A stretch of DNA of 64,000 nucleotides from Betaproteobacteria bacterium (GTDB lineage Bacteria; Pseudomonadota; Gammaproteobacteria; Burkholderiales; Thiobacillaceae), in the NCBI GenBank assembly GCA_016219425.1, contig JACRNB010000015.1, positions 1-64,000 on the forward strand. The letters are read 5' to 3'. Numbering within the stretch: the stretch's first letter is position 1; every line of letters begins with the position of its first letter. Shown here piece after piece: positions 24,152-32,996 of this stretch. A program made the translations under genes and the position numbers. The notes beneath the pieces are model-generated. The model was not told the origin of the DNA and searched no databases. It saw only the letters and a list, made by a program, of their open reading frames with translations.

Positions 24152-24753
24152 AAACCCTGTTCCTGATCCTCCTGGGCGGCGTCCTCGCCGCCTGTTCCCT
24201 GCCCGGCAAGGAACGCGCCCCGGTCACGCGCTATGTGCTCACCGACCCCGGCCCCGTCGTGCGCAGTACGAAGAGCCTCCCGGGCGTGCTGCTGGTGCGC
24301 GAGATGGAGACCTCGGATTTCTACCAGGACACCCGCCTCGCCTTCAGCCGCGAACCCGCCACGCGCGGGCACTACCAATACGCCTACTGGACCGAAGCGC
24401 CCGCCCGCCGCCTGACCTGGCTGCTGCGCCAGCGCCTGGAGAGCGGCGGCGGATTCGGCGTGGTGGACAGCACCGGCAGCGGCATCGCTGGCGACTACCA
24501 GCTCAACACCCGCCTGATCGACTTTTTCCACGACGCCAGCGTCCCGCCGGGCACGGCCCTGGTGGTGCTGGAGGCGGAACTGGTGAAACGCGCCAGCGGG
24601 CGTCTCGCCGCGCGGCGCGTGTTCGCGGCCCAGCAGGCCGCCGTCAGCCATGACGCGCGCGGCGCCGCCGAGGCCCTGGGGCGCGCCGCCAACCGGGTGA
24701 TGGACGAACTGGTGGTGTGGTTGCCGGAGGCGGCGGACGCCCCGCCCCGATAG
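24148..24753 (+). CDS. ABC-type transport auxiliary lipoprotein (PqiC-like)
   Basis: A 201-residue lipoprotein with lipobox LAAC near residue 16, followed by TRYVLTDPGPVV, the ABC_trans_aux (DUF330) opening. This family anchors MCE transporters to the outer membrane. It closes the four-gene lipid-transport operon. Confidence 0.85.
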   Translation: MKTLFLILLGGVLAACSLPGKERAPVTRYVLTDPGPVVRSTKSLPGVLLVREMETSDFYQDTRLAFSREPATRGHYQYAYWTEAPARRLTWLLRQRLESGGGFGVVDSTGSGIAGDYQLNTRLIDFFHDASVPPGTALVVLEAELVKRASGRLAARRVFAAQQAAVSHDARGAAEALGRAANRVMDELVVWLPEAADAPPR

Positions 24754-24762
24754 AATCGCCCC

Positions 24763-25317
24763 ATGCTCATCTACCTCCACGGTTTCAACTCCTCCGCACA
24801 ATCCGGCAAGGCTCGCTTCATGGGTGAATGGATGGCCGAACGGGGCCTGGCGGAGGCCTATTGCGCCCCCGACCTGCCGCATCGTCCCGCCGCCGCCATC
24901 CAGTTGCTGGAAGGCCTGATTGCCGCCGCGCCGGGTCGCAGCAAGCTCGTCGGCAGTTCCATGGGCGGCTTTTACGCCAACTATCTGGCGCGCAAACACG
25001 GCCTCAAGGCGGTGCTGATCAACCCCTGCGTGTCCTGCCACAAGAAGCTCGCCGATCAAGTGGGAACGCCGCAGAAGAACTGGCACAGCGGCGCGGAATA
25101 TGTCTTCAGCGCGCAACATCTGGCCGAATTGCAGCCCCTGGCCGCATCCCCCAACGCCCCGGAACGCACCCTGCTGCTGGTGGAGACCGGCGACGAGGTG
25201 CTGGACTACCGCGAGGCCGTGGCCTTCCACGCCGGCGCGCATCAAGTGGTGCTGGAAGGCGGCGACCACGGCTTCACCCGCTTCGCCGAAACCCTGCCCA
25301 AGATTCTGGAGTTCTGA
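24763..25317 (+). CDS. YqiA/YcfP-like alpha/beta-fold esterase
   Basis: A 184-residue hydrolase that opens with LIYLHGFNSSAQSGKA. The nucleophile elbow is GSSMGGFYA, the acid lies in VETGDEVLDY, and the His in GGDHGFTRF, so the triad is complete. The family has esterase activity, with an unknown natural substrate. It starts nine bases after the lipoprotein stop. Confidence 0.88.
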   Translation: MLIYLHGFNSSAQSGKARFMGEWMAERGLAEAYCAPDLPHRPAAAIQLLEGLIAAAPGRSKLVGSSMGGFYANYLARKHGLKAVLINPCVSCHKKLADQVGTPQKNWHSGAEYVFSAQHLAELQPLAASPNAPERTLLLVETGDEVLDYREAVAFHAGAHQVVLEGGDHGFTRFAETLPKILEF

Positions 25318-25337
25318 TGCACCTGCCACCCCACCCT

Positions 25338-25476
25338 GTAGCGCCGGCATCCCTGCCGGCTCCTGAGAAACACGAAGGGCAGCCCCGAGTGTTTGCCTCA
25401 CCCCCGCACGGGGCGGACTGGGCGCAGCCCGGCCCTGGGGGCGCTCTCAACTTGCCGGCAGGGATGCCGACGCTAC
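25338..25476. repeat. GTAGCGCCGGCATCC palindrome pair
   Basis: The arms at 25338-25362 and about 25451-25476 are inverted copies (type GCATCCCTGCC) flanking about 90 bases without a gene. Same family as 14979 and 61059. Confidence 0.75.
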
Positions 25477-25486
25477 CCCGCTAATC

Positions 25487-27352
25487 ATGTACGCACTGTA
25501 CGAAGAAGACGGCGACATCAAGGCCGGAACCATCCTGGCCGACAACGATGCCTCGCTCCAGGTCGAATCCCAGCACGGCAAGCGCACCAAGGTGAAGGCC
25601 GCCAGCATCCTGCTGCGTTACCCCAGCCCTGGCCCCAGCGAGGTGATGGAGACCGCGCGCGCGCAGCAGGCCGACCTGGATCTGGACTTTCTCTGGGAGG
25701 CGGCGGGGGCCGATGAATTCGGCTTCGAGGCCCTGGCCACGGACTATCACGGTCACAAGCCCACCGCGCCCGAGGCCGCCGCCATCCTCCTGGCCCTGCA
25801 CGGCGCGCCGATCTTTTTCCAGAAAAAGGGCAAGGGGCGCTACAAGGCCGCCCCCGCCGAACAGCTTGCCGCCGCCAAGACGGCGCTGGAACGCCGGGCG
25901 CGCGAGGCGGCGCAACGGGCGGAATGGGTGACGCAACTCAAGAATGACCAACTCCCCGAGGTCTTCCGCGCCAAGGTGTTCGAACTGGCGCACAAGCCGG
26001 ACAAGAACAGCCTGGAGTGGAAGGCCCTCAACGACGCCTGCGCCGACACCGGTCTCACCCCGGCGCGTCTGCTGGACCGCTGCGGCGCGATCCCGTCGCC
26101 GCACGAATTCCACCTGCAAGCCTTCCTGCTCGCCCAGTTCCCGCGCGGACGCGGTTTTCCCGCCCTGGAAGCGCCGCCGCCGCCGCCCGCGCTGCCGCCC
26201 GGCGACGCCCCGGCCTTCAGCATCGACGACGCCTCCACCACCGAGATCGACGACGCCTTTTCGGTGATCTTCCGCGCCGACGGCTCGGTGCGCGTGGGCA
26301 TCCACATCGCCGCGCCCGCGCTCGGCATCCCGCCCGGCAGCGACCTCGACCGCCTCGCCGCCGCGCGCCTGTCCACCGTCTACATGCCGGGCGACAAGAT
26401 CACCATGCTGCCGGAAGACCTGATCGGCCAGTACACCCTGGCGGAAGGGCGCGACTGCCCGGCGCTGTCGCTCTACGTCGAGGTGGGCGCGGACCACGTC
26501 ATCCGCGCCCTCACCACCCAGGCGGACGTGGTCCGCATTGCCGCCAACCTGCGCCACGAGACCCTGGAGCCGCTGTTCAACGAGGCCACGATAGGGCAGG
26601 GCGGCCCCGATTACCCGTTCCGGCGCGAGCTGGAGTGGCTGTACGGTTTTGCGCGCAGCCTGGAGACGGGGCGCGGCAAGGCGGATCAGATCCAGCGCAA
26701 CGATTACCTGTTCCGGGTGAGCAGCGCCCCCGGCGAACGACTTGAGACGGAAGAGCGTGTGGAGATCGTGCCGCGCCTGCGCGGCAACCCCATCGACAAG
26801 CTGGTGTCGGAGATGATGATCCTGGCCAACAGCCGCTGGGGCGGGCTGCTGGCGGAGAAGGACGTGGCCGGGGTGTACCGCGCGCAGACCGGCGGCAAGG
26901 TGCGCATGACCCTGAAACCCGCGCCGCACGAAGGTCTGGGCGTGGATTACTACGCCTGGAGCACCTCGCCGTTGCGGCGTTATGTGGACCTGGTGAACCA
27001 GCGCCAGATCCTCGCCGCCAGCCGCGGCGAGAGGCCGCCGCATGCGGGCAACGACCCGCTGCTGTTCGCGGCGGTGCGCGATTTCGAGCTGGCCTACGAC
27101 GCCTACAACGAGTTCCAGCGCCGCATGGAACGCTACTGGTGCCTGCGCTGGCTGATTCAGGAAGGCGTGCGCGAACTCGACGCCACCCTGTTCAAGGAGA
27201 CCCTGGTGCGCTGCGACGGCCTGCCCCTGATCGCGCGCGTCACCGGCGCGCCCACGCTGGAGAACGGCGCGCGCATCCGCGTGGCGCTGTCGGACTTCGA
27301 CCTGCTCGACGTGGACCTGGCGTGCCGGTATCTGGGGCCGGCGGAGGCATAA
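25487..27352 (+). CDS. RNase II-family (RNB domain) exoribonuclease
   Basis: A 621-residue RNB protein. An SH3-like N-terminal region (YALYEEDGDIKAGTIL) is followed by a helical segment and the catalytic domain from about 245: SIDDASTTEIDDAFSV supplies the Asp cluster, HIAAPA follows, and the closing region has YAWSTSPLRRYVDLVNQRQI. A short S1-like tail ends the protein. It degrades RNA 3' to 5'. This type, with a nonstandard N-terminus, is common in betaproteobacteria beside a TonB-like gene, as here. Confidence 0.9.
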   Translation: MYALYEEDGDIKAGTILADNDASLQVESQHGKRTKVKAASILLRYPSPGPSEVMETARAQQADLDLDFLWEAAGADEFGFEALATDYHGHKPTAPEAAAILLALHGAPIFFQKKGKGRYKAAPAEQLAAAKTALERRAREAAQRAEWVTQLKNDQLPEVFRAKVFELAHKPDKNSLEWKALNDACADTGLTPARLLDRCGAIPSPHEFHLQAFLLAQFPRGRGFPALEAPPPPPALPPGDAPAFSIDDASTTEIDDAFSVIFRADGSVRVGIHIAAPALGIPPGSDLDRLAAARLSTVYMPGDKITMLPEDLIGQYTLAEGRDCPALSLYVEVGADHVIRALTTQADVVRIAANLRHETLEPLFNEATIGQGGPDYPFRRELEWLYGFARSLETGRGKADQIQRNDYLFRVSSAPGERLETEERVEIVPRLRGNPIDKLVSEMMILANSRWGGLLAEKDVAGVYRAQTGGKVRMTLKPAPHEGLGVDYYAWSTSPLRRYVDLVNQRQILAASRGERPPHAGNDPLLFAAVRDFELAYDAYNEFQRRMERYWCLRWLIQEGVRELDATLFKETLVRCDGLPLIARVTGAPTLENGARIRVALSDFDLLDVDLACRYLGPAEA

Positions 27353-27353
27353 G

Positions 27354-28319
27354 GTGGGGCGACGCCGCGTCCAGGTCGCGCAGGCGCCCTCGCCTGCAAG
27401 CGGGCCGCTTGCCCGCCTGAACCTTGCCGGCGGGGGCGCGTACCAGCCGCGCAGTTCGGCGGACTGGGACGACTTGTTCAATCAAGCCGTCCTGTTCTCG
27501 GTCATCGTCCATGTCGCCCTGATCTTCGGTTTGCAATTCAAGGCCGCGAACCCGCGCCTGTTCGAGAACACGAACCCGCCCCTGGACGTGGTGCTGGTGA
27601 ACGCCAAGTCGCAGACCAAGCCGATCAAGGCGGACGTGCTGGCGCAGGCCAACCTGGACGGCGGCGGCAACGTGGCGGAGGACCGGCAGGCGAAATCGCC
27701 GTTGCCCGTGGCCAAAACGGACCAGGTGATGAGCGCCGAGGCGGAGTCGAACGCTCGGGTGAAGGCGCTGGAGACTCAGGCCCGTGCGCTGATGACCCAG
27801 CTCCACTCCACCTATCAGGCGCCGGAGCAGAAACCGCAGCCGGCGGCGCAGCCTCAGGCCGCCCCCCCCGCGCCCGCGCCGGTGAATCTGGCGGCCAAGT
27901 CCCTGGAGATGGCGAGGCTGCAAGCCCGCATCGACCAGCAGATGGACGAGTACAACAAGCGTCCCCGCCGCGCCTTCGTCGGCGCGCGCGCGCAGGAGTA
28001 CACCTTCGCCCAGTACGTGGAAGATTGGCGCATCAAGGTGGAACGCATCGGCAACCTGAACTACCCGGAGGCGGCGCGCCAGAACGGCCTGCACGGCACG
28101 CTGATCCTCACCGCCAATGTGCGCGCCGACGGCAGCCTGGAATCCGTGCAGATTGACCGTTCATCGGGCTCCAAGGTGCTGGATGCCGCTGCCGTCCGGA
28201 TTGTGGAGATGTCGGCGAAATTCCCGCCCTTTCCCGAGTCCATGCGCCAGAAGGTGGACATCCTGGGCATCACGCGGACCTGGGCGTTTACGCGATCCGA
28301 CCAATTCAATTCTCAGTAA
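27354..28319 (+). CDS. TonB-like energy transducer
   Basis: A 321-residue protein with a transmembrane helix (about 46-63), a long Pro/Ala/Gln-rich periplasmic spacer (about 115-190), and a TonB_C domain (NYPEAARQNGLHGTLILTANVRADGSLESV). It starts at a GTG one base after the RNase stop. Residues about 8-16 read VAQAPSPAS and are encoded by half of a palindromic repeat whose full copy is in mshM, where the same peptide appears. No ExbB/ExbD is nearby. Confidence 0.85.
   Translation: MGRRRVQVAQAPSPASGPLARLNLAGGGAYQPRSSADWDDLFNQAVLFSVIVHVALIFGLQFKAANPRLFENTNPPLDVVLVNAKSQTKPIKADVLAQANLDGGGNVAEDRQAKSPLPVAKTDQVMSAEAESNARVKALETQARALMTQLHSTYQAPEQKPQPAAQPQAAPPAPAPVNLAAKSLEMARLQARIDQQMDEYNKRPRRAFVGARAQEYTFAQYVEDWRIKVERIGNLNYPEAARQNGLHGTLILTANVRADGSLESVQIDRSSGSKVLDAAAVRIVEMSAKFPPFPESMRQKVDILGITRTWAFTRSDQFNSQ
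27375..27397. repeat. half of the GCAGGCGCCCTCGCCTGC palindrome, in frame
   Basis: GTCGCGCAGGCGCCCTCGCC matches the left arm of the perfect palindrome at 46191-46252 with one change. It encodes the same VAQAPSPAS peptide. The right arm has decayed. Confidence 0.7.
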
Positions 28320-28357
28320 CCCGGCGTCAAACAGGCAGGCGGCGTAGCTTCCACCGG

Positions 28358-30133
28358 CTACGAGCGCATCCTGGACCCCGCCCACGCGCGCAGCGCCGCC
28401 GCCGCCTCGCCCACCACGCCCTCCCAGCCGTCCCGCTGCCGGAACAGGCGGAGGGTTGCGGGATACCAGAGCGAATCGCTTCGTTCGTGCAGCCAGCGCC
28501 AGTCCGTACCGCGCTTGGGCAGCAGCACCCAGCACGGCTTGCCCAGTGCGCCGGCGACATGGGCGATGGCGGTATCGACGCAGATCACCAGATCCAGTTG
28601 CGCGACGAGGGCGGCGCTGTCGGCAAAGTCCCGTATCTCGCTGCCGAGGTGCGTCAGCGCTTGACCCGGCGGCGGATGGGCGGCCTCGTCCTCGCCCTGG
28701 CCCTTTTGCAGCGAGACGAAGACGACGCCGGGCGCGGACCAGAGCGGCGCCAGGGTGGACAACCCCGGCATGGAGCGATGGGCGTCATTGCGGTGGCTGG
28801 CGCTGCCCTTCCAGACCAGGCCAACCCGTAACGCCCCCTCCGGCAGGCGCTCGCGCCAGCGCTCCAGGCGCACGGGGTCGGCGGCGAGATAGGGCAGGCG
28901 CGCCGGGATCGTGTCCAACCGCATCCCCAGCCGCCAGGGCAGGCTCATGACGAAGATCCAGAAGTCATAGGCGGGCAGCGGGTCTTCCTTGGCGAGCACG
29001 ACATCCACCCCGTCCAGGGTGCGCAACAACTCGCGCAGGGGCGGGCTGCACAGCAGGATCACCTGGGCGCACCCCCGTTCCTTGAGCAGCGGAGCGAAAC
29101 GGGCGAACTGGATCTCGTCGCCGAATCCCTGCTCCAGCCAGACCACGATGCGCTTGCCGGTCAGGTCTTCGCCCTGCCAGACGGGGTCCAGGTCGGGAAT
29201 GTCGTGCGGTCTTTGCACGTTGGGGTTGCAGCGCGTCTCGTACCGCGCCCAGCCCTCTTCGTAGCGCCCCTGGGAGAGCAGGATCAGGCTCAGGTTCCAG
29301 GCCGCATCGGCATGTTCGGGCCTGACGCGCAGAGTCGCGCGGTAGAACGACTCGGCCTCGGCTTGCTGTTCCTGGTCGCCGTACAGCACGCCCAGGTTGT
29401 AGAGCGCGTCCACATGGTCCGGACAGAGGCGCAGCGCCGCGCGGTAGGCGGCCTCGGCCTCGTCCAGGCGACCGGTCTCCTTGTAGAGCACGCCCAGGTT
29501 GTTGTGCGCGTTGGCATGGTCGGGACGCAGGCGCAGCGCCGCGTGATAGGCCGCCTCGGCCTCTTGCGGTCGCTCGCTTTCCTTGCACACCACGCCCAGA
29601 TTGTTGTGCGCGTCGGCGTGGCCGGGACGCAGGCGCAGGGCCTCGCGGTAAGCGGCCTCGGCCTCGTCCAGGCGTCCGCTCTCCTTGAAGATCACGCCCA
29701 GGTTGTTGTGCGCGTCGGCCTGCCGGGGGTTGCATGACAGGGCTTCGCAGTAGGCCGCTTCGGCCTCGTCCAGGCGACCGGCCTCCTTGTAGAGCACGCC
29801 CAGATTGTTGTGCGCGGGGGCGAATCCGGGGTCGCAACGCAGGGCCTCGTGGTAGGCCGCCTCGGCCTCGTCCAGCCGCCCCGCCTCCTTGTGCAGCACG
29901 CCCAGGTTGTTGCGCGCGCCGGCGTGGTCCGGGTTGCGGCGCAGGGCCTCGCGGTAGGCGGCCTCGGCGGCATCCAGGCGACCGGCCTCCTTGTGCAGTA
30001 CGCCCAGGCGGTTATGGGCGTCGGCCCGTTCGGGCCGGAGCCGGATCAGCGCCTCCCAGTACAGGCGCGCCAGAAAGGAAAAACCCCGCATGGGCGGGGT
30101 TTTCGTGAAGAGTCGCAATAACGGCAACGCCAA
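28358..30133 (-). CDS. TPR-repeat glycosyltransferase-family-9-like protein
   Basis: A 591-residue cytosolic protein. Residues about 30-305 hold eight or nine near-identical 34-residue TPRs (LGVLHKEAGRLDEAEAAY type). The C-terminal half is a GT-B-like domain: GKRIVVWLEQGFGDEIQFAR, GLVWKGSASHRND, FVSLQKGQ, and VICVDTAIAHVAGALGKPCW. Similar proteins use TPRs to bind a protein and modify it, as O-GlcNAc transferases do, though this fold is closer to heptosyltransferases. A TTG at 30133 has AGGA six bases upstream, overlapping the previous stop. An ATG at 30091 is possible but lies inside a terminator hairpin. Confidence 0.85.
   Translation of the reverse strand: MALPLLRLFTKTPPMRGFSFLARLYWEALIRLRPERADAHNRLGVLHKEAGRLDAAEAAYREALRRNPDHAGARNNLGVLHKEAGRLDEAEAAYHEALRCDPGFAPAHNNLGVLYKEAGRLDEAEAAYCEALSCNPRQADAHNNLGVIFKESGRLDEAEAAYREALRLRPGHADAHNNLGVVCKESERPQEAEAAYHAALRLRPDHANAHNNLGVLYKETGRLDEAEAAYRAALRLCPDHVDALYNLGVLYGDQEQQAEAESFYRATLRVRPEHADAAWNLSLILLSQGRYEEGWARYETRCNPNVQRPHDIPDLDPVWQGEDLTGKRIVVWLEQGFGDEIQFARFAPLLKERGCAQVILLCSPPLRELLRTLDGVDVVLAKEDPLPAYDFWIFVMSLPWRLGMRLDTIPARLPYLAADPVRLERWRERLPEGALRVGLVWKGSASHRNDAHRSMPGLSTLAPLWSAPGVVFVSLQKGQGEDEAAHPPPGQALTHLGSEIRDFADSAALVAQLDLVICVDTAIAHVAGALGKPCWVLLPKRGTDWRWLHERSDSLWYPATLRLFRQRDGWEGVVGEAAAALRAWAGSRMRS
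30079..30103 (-). terminator. terminator hairpin inside the start region of the TPR gene
   Basis: On the minus strand the sequence reads AAAACCCCGC, loop CCAT, GCGGGGTTTTT: a ten-pair stem with a T run, 38 bases after the poly-Ser gene stop. It overlaps the N-terminal codons of the TPR gene (TKTPPMRGFSF), so read-through or coupled translation would be needed to express that gene. Confidence 0.75.
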
Positions 30134-30141
30134 GCTGCGTC

Positions 30142-30885
30142 CTAGCTGCTGCTGGAACTGCTGGAGCTGCTACTGCTGCTGGAACTGGAGCTGCTCGTCC
30201 CGCCGCACTTCTGCGCGCTGGTCAGGCTCTGGCTCTGGTTGATCGGGCACTGGGCGGTATTGCCGCCGTCGCAATTGGAAGATGTGCCGCCGTACAGGCT
30301 GGTGAGGTACTCCAGAGTGGTGATGCGCCCGCCGGTCTGCTGGAACAGGGTGTCGTTGCCGTTCATGGCGTTCTTCACCATGGTCTTCACTTCGGTGACC
30401 GTGAGGGGGTAGTTGTCGTGGGTGCTGATGGCGCCCTTGAAGTAGGCGTTGATCAGGCTGGCGACGCCGGCGCGCGCCAACGCGCCGTTCACCGGGCTCT
30501 TGGAGGGATAGCCCGAGCTGCCGTAACTCTGTGTGCACAGCACCCGGATCAGGGTGAGCGTGGACTTGCCGTCGAAGGTGACGCCGAAGATGCTGCTGAA
30601 GGTGGCGGTGCGGCTGATGCCGGAGGGCCAAACCGTCTTGTCTTGTTTCCAGCAGCCGGGGGAGAGGCCAAGGCCGCCGCAGGAACCGGTGGCGTGGGAC
30701 TGGTTGTTGGAGATCTGGCCCGACACCATGCAGTTGTAGGGCAATGCGCCCAGGGCGGGCTTGGACATCAGGGCGGCCAGCGCGACCGGCCCGGCCAGGG
30801 CGCCCTGGGTTAGACGGCGACGCAGAGGATCGACCCGTTCGGCATCCGGCGTCTGGATGCGGTCCATCTCATTGGGATTCGACAT
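30142..30885 (-). CDS. secreted protein with C-terminal 17-serine tail
   Basis: A 247-residue protein with a Tat-like signal (RRRLTQGALAGPVALAALM, about 22-40, then ALGA). The body contains LSPGCWKQDKTVWPSG, which resembles the SPGyWKnHP..WP motif of other secreted bacterial proteins, and several Cys. It ends GGT followed by 17 consecutive Ser. The Ser codons are mixed (ten AGC, four TCC, three AGT), so the tail is not a fresh triplet expansion. The ATG at 30885 has a GAGG RBS; upstream GTG and ATG codons are weaker. It lies directly downstream of the HprK-related kinase operon and has its own sigma-54-like promoter. Confidence 0.75.
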   Translation of the reverse strand: MSNPNEMDRIQTPDAERVDPLRRRLTQGALAGPVALAALMSKPALGALPYNCMVSGQISNNQSHATGSCGGLGLSPGCWKQDKTVWPSGISRTATFSSIFGVTFDGKSTLTLIRVLCTQSYGSSGYPSKSPVNGALARAGVASLINAYFKGAISTHDNYPLTVTEVKTMVKNAMNGNDTLFQQTGGRITTLEYLTSLYGGTSSNCDGGNTAQCPINQSQSLTSAQKCGGTSSSSSSSSSSSSSSSSS

Positions 30886-30925
30886 GTCTGACCTCATGAA
30901 ACTCTGGGTTGTAAGCACTGGCTCC

Positions 30926-30942
30926 TAGCAAGAATAACGCCA
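30926..30942 (-). promoter_or_regulatory. sigma-54 (-24/-12) promoter of the poly-Ser gene
   Basis: The minus strand reads TGGCGTTATTCTTGCTA, close to the consensus TGGCAC-N5-TTGCA, with GG-N10-GC spacing. The start would be near 30916, about 30 bases before the ATG. A GGAAAATATTCC dyad-like site at 30995-31006 lies upstream. Confidence 0.7.
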
Positions 30943-31014
30943 GTTTTTATTGAGTAAAGGATTCAACGGCTTATTTGGCGCTTGCGCTGCGGTTGGAAAA
31001 TATTCCGACAGGGC

Positions 31015-32088
31015 TCAGGTCGATTCTTCCGGTTGCCGGCGCAGGGCCTTGCGCGCCAGGTGGGGCAGCAGCCGGTGCGGGGGCATCTTCAGCCAGTGGC
31101 TGCGCACATACAGGGCGAAGCGCGCCAGCCCGCTCCAGGCATCGTCGAACTCGATATGGGCGGTGGCGAACCCGCGCCGGAACAGGCCGTCCATGAACCC
31201 GGCGCGCAGGCCGATGGTGCGTTGCGCCCAGGCCAGGGCGGGGACCGGCATCGGCGTCGCCAGCAAGGCGGCGGCATGGCGCAGGGCGTAGGCCAGGGGG
31301 CGCGCCAGATCCAGTTCGGCGGCGCGCGCCGTCAGGCTTGTCCAGAACTCGTCACGAGCGCCGAATTCCCGTAGCAGGGCGTCGATGTCGGCCAGATTGC
31401 GCAGGCCATAGCCCCATTCGCCTTCGTGGTAGAGGTGGGTGGCGGCGTGGATTACCAGGTCTGCGTCGCCTAGCCGGTGCAGTTCCGCGTCCAGGCGTCG
31501 GACGCCGGTCCAGAGTCGTTCCGCCTGCGGTTTGCAGCGGGCGGTGAGGGGCAGGATGTTGTGGTGCAGGTCCAGGGTGCTGCCGCGCCGGAAATGGGTC
31601 ACGGGCGGCAGTTCGTGCATCCATTCGCGGTAGTAGCGCTGGTCGTAGGCGTCGTGGCCGGCGCCGAACCAGCCGGCGAAGCGCAGCAGGGTCTCGGCCT
31701 GGTCCAGCCGGTCGCGCGGCAGCAGGAGGTCGATGTCTCCCAGGATGCGGCCCCGCGCCGGGGACAGGCCGGCCATGACGTAGGCGGCGCCCTTGAGCAG
31801 GACGATGGGGCATGCCAGAGGCGCCAGCGCCTGACGCAGCTTGTGCACCTCCCAGCGCACGGCGCGGTGCTGGCGCTCGGCGACGATCTCCGCTGCCCGC
31901 ATGTGGTGGCGCACGATCTCCGGCAGGCCGTCGAACACGCCGGCGGAGCGGACGTCCGCCGCCAGCCGCGAGAGCAGCCCGCAGGCGCGGGCGTGCCGCA
32001 GCAGGCCATCCCAGGCGGCGGCGTCCAGTCCGGCCATGGACGCGGGTTCGCGCAGGGCGCGCAGGAGGGTGTGGAAGGCGGTGTTCAA
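31015..32088 (-). CDS. nucleotidyltransferase-family protein (HPr-rel-A cluster)
   Basis: A 357-residue protein of the NTP_transf_5 type. PIVLLKGAAYVMAGL and GRILGDIDLLLPRDRLDQA contain the G-x-DID metal-binding motif of nucleotidyltransferases, and the C-terminal half is helical with HAATHLYHEGEWGYGLRNLADID. It starts at a TTG whose bases overlap the kinase stop (TTGA). The family occurs beside PqqD-like and HprK-like genes; its substrate is unknown. Confidence 0.8.
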   Translation of the reverse strand: MNTAFHTLLRALREPASMAGLDAAAWDGLLRHARACGLLSRLAADVRSAGVFDGLPEIVRHHMRAAEIVAERQHRAVRWEVHKLRQALAPLACPIVLLKGAAYVMAGLSPARGRILGDIDLLLPRDRLDQAETLLRFAGWFGAGHDAYDQRYYREWMHELPPVTHFRRGSTLDLHHNILPLTARCKPQAERLWTGVRRLDAELHRLGDADLVIHAATHLYHEGEWGYGLRNLADIDALLREFGARDEFWTSLTARAAELDLARPLAYALRHAAALLATPMPVPALAWAQRTIGLRAGFMDGLFRRGFATAHIEFDDAWSGLARFALYVRSHWLKMPPHRLLPHLARKALRRQPEEST

Positions 32089-32996
32089 GTCACCAGCCCC
32101 TCGAACGCGGCCAGGGCGTGGTCGAGATCGCCGTAGCTGAAGTCCAGGCACTCGCTGCGGTCGATCAGGCCGCGCAGGGCCGCGAAGCCGGTCTCGCCCA
32201 GGACGCTGTAGTTGAAGCTGTTCTCGGCGGCGTAGACAAAGGTTCCGGCGCGCGGGCGCGGCTTGAAGCGGGCCGGCGCGCCCGCCTGCCAGCGCGGGAA
32301 CACCACCCAGGCCGGTAGCGCCGGTTCGGCCATGCGCGCCACCGCATCGCCGGGCGGACGCAGGTGGATCACCGCGCCCTTGTGGGTGTCGCGCGAGAGG
32401 GGGCCGTAGACCGCCTCGGGGAAGCGCGCGCGGATGATGTCGATGGAGGCGTTCTTGAGGTTGACCGGGCGCGCCAGGGGCAGCAGCAGGCCATCTTCCA
32501 GGCGCACCAGGGCGATCTCGTCGGAGAGCAGACGCCAGCCCGACAGGGCCAGGGCGGCGGTGAGGGTGCTCTTGCCCGCGCCTGGTTCGCCCGGCAGCAG
32601 CACGGCGCGCCCGTTTTTTTCCAATACCGCCGCGTGCAGGCTGAGCAGGTGGTGGGCGTAACTGGCGATGCACCAGTTCATGCCCCATTCCAGGCTGGCC
32701 AGGGCGTGCTCCGCCGGCAGGGGTTTGAACGGGGCGTGCGCGTCGTGCATGAAGCGGATCTGGGGCCGCAGCCAGCGGCGCAGGCCGGGTACGCGTTCCA
32801 CGCGCACATGGAAATCCCGCAGGGGGGCGGCTTCTTCGGTCACAGGGAAGTCCGCATAGAGACCGTGCAGACCCTCCGCCACCCTGGCCTCGGCGCTGGT
32901 GATGCGGAAACGGAACGGGCCGGTGGCGAGGTCCAGGCCGCGGGCCAGACGTTGCGCCAGTTCGGCGCGGGTGAGGTCGGCGATGCGCAGGTTCAT
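32085..32996 (-). CDS. HprK-related kinase A
   Basis: A 303-residue protein. Walker A GEPGAGKS starts at residue 136, and the fold resembles the C-terminal kinase domain of HPr serine kinase HprK. SLHAAVLEKNGRAVLLPGEP leads into the P-loop, and LLSDEIALVRLED looks like the Mg-binding strand. The N-terminal 120 residues differ from HprK. No HPr or PTS gene is nearby, so the substrate is unlikely to be HPr. ATGA overlap with the PqqD-like gene before it. Confidence 0.85.
   Translation of the reverse strand: MNLRIADLTRAELAQRLARGLDLATGPFRFRITSAEARVAEGLHGLYADFPVTEEAAPLRDFHVRVERVPGLRRWLRPQIRFMHDAHAPFKPLPAEHALASLEWGMNWCIASYAHHLLSLHAAVLEKNGRAVLLPGEPGAGKSTLTAALALSGWRLLSDEIALVRLEDGLLLPLARPVNLKNASIDIIRARFPEAVYGPLSRDTHKGAVIHLRPPGDAVARMAEPALPAWVVFPRWQAGAPARFKPRPRAGTFVYAAENSFNYSVLGETGFAALRGLIDRSECLDFSYGDLDHALAAFEGLVT

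Noticed and set aside
30145-30195. Poly-Ser tail as a slipped triplet microsatellite
   Set aside because: Codons AGC, TCC and AGT are mixed, so simple slippage does not explain it; selection on the protein is more likely.
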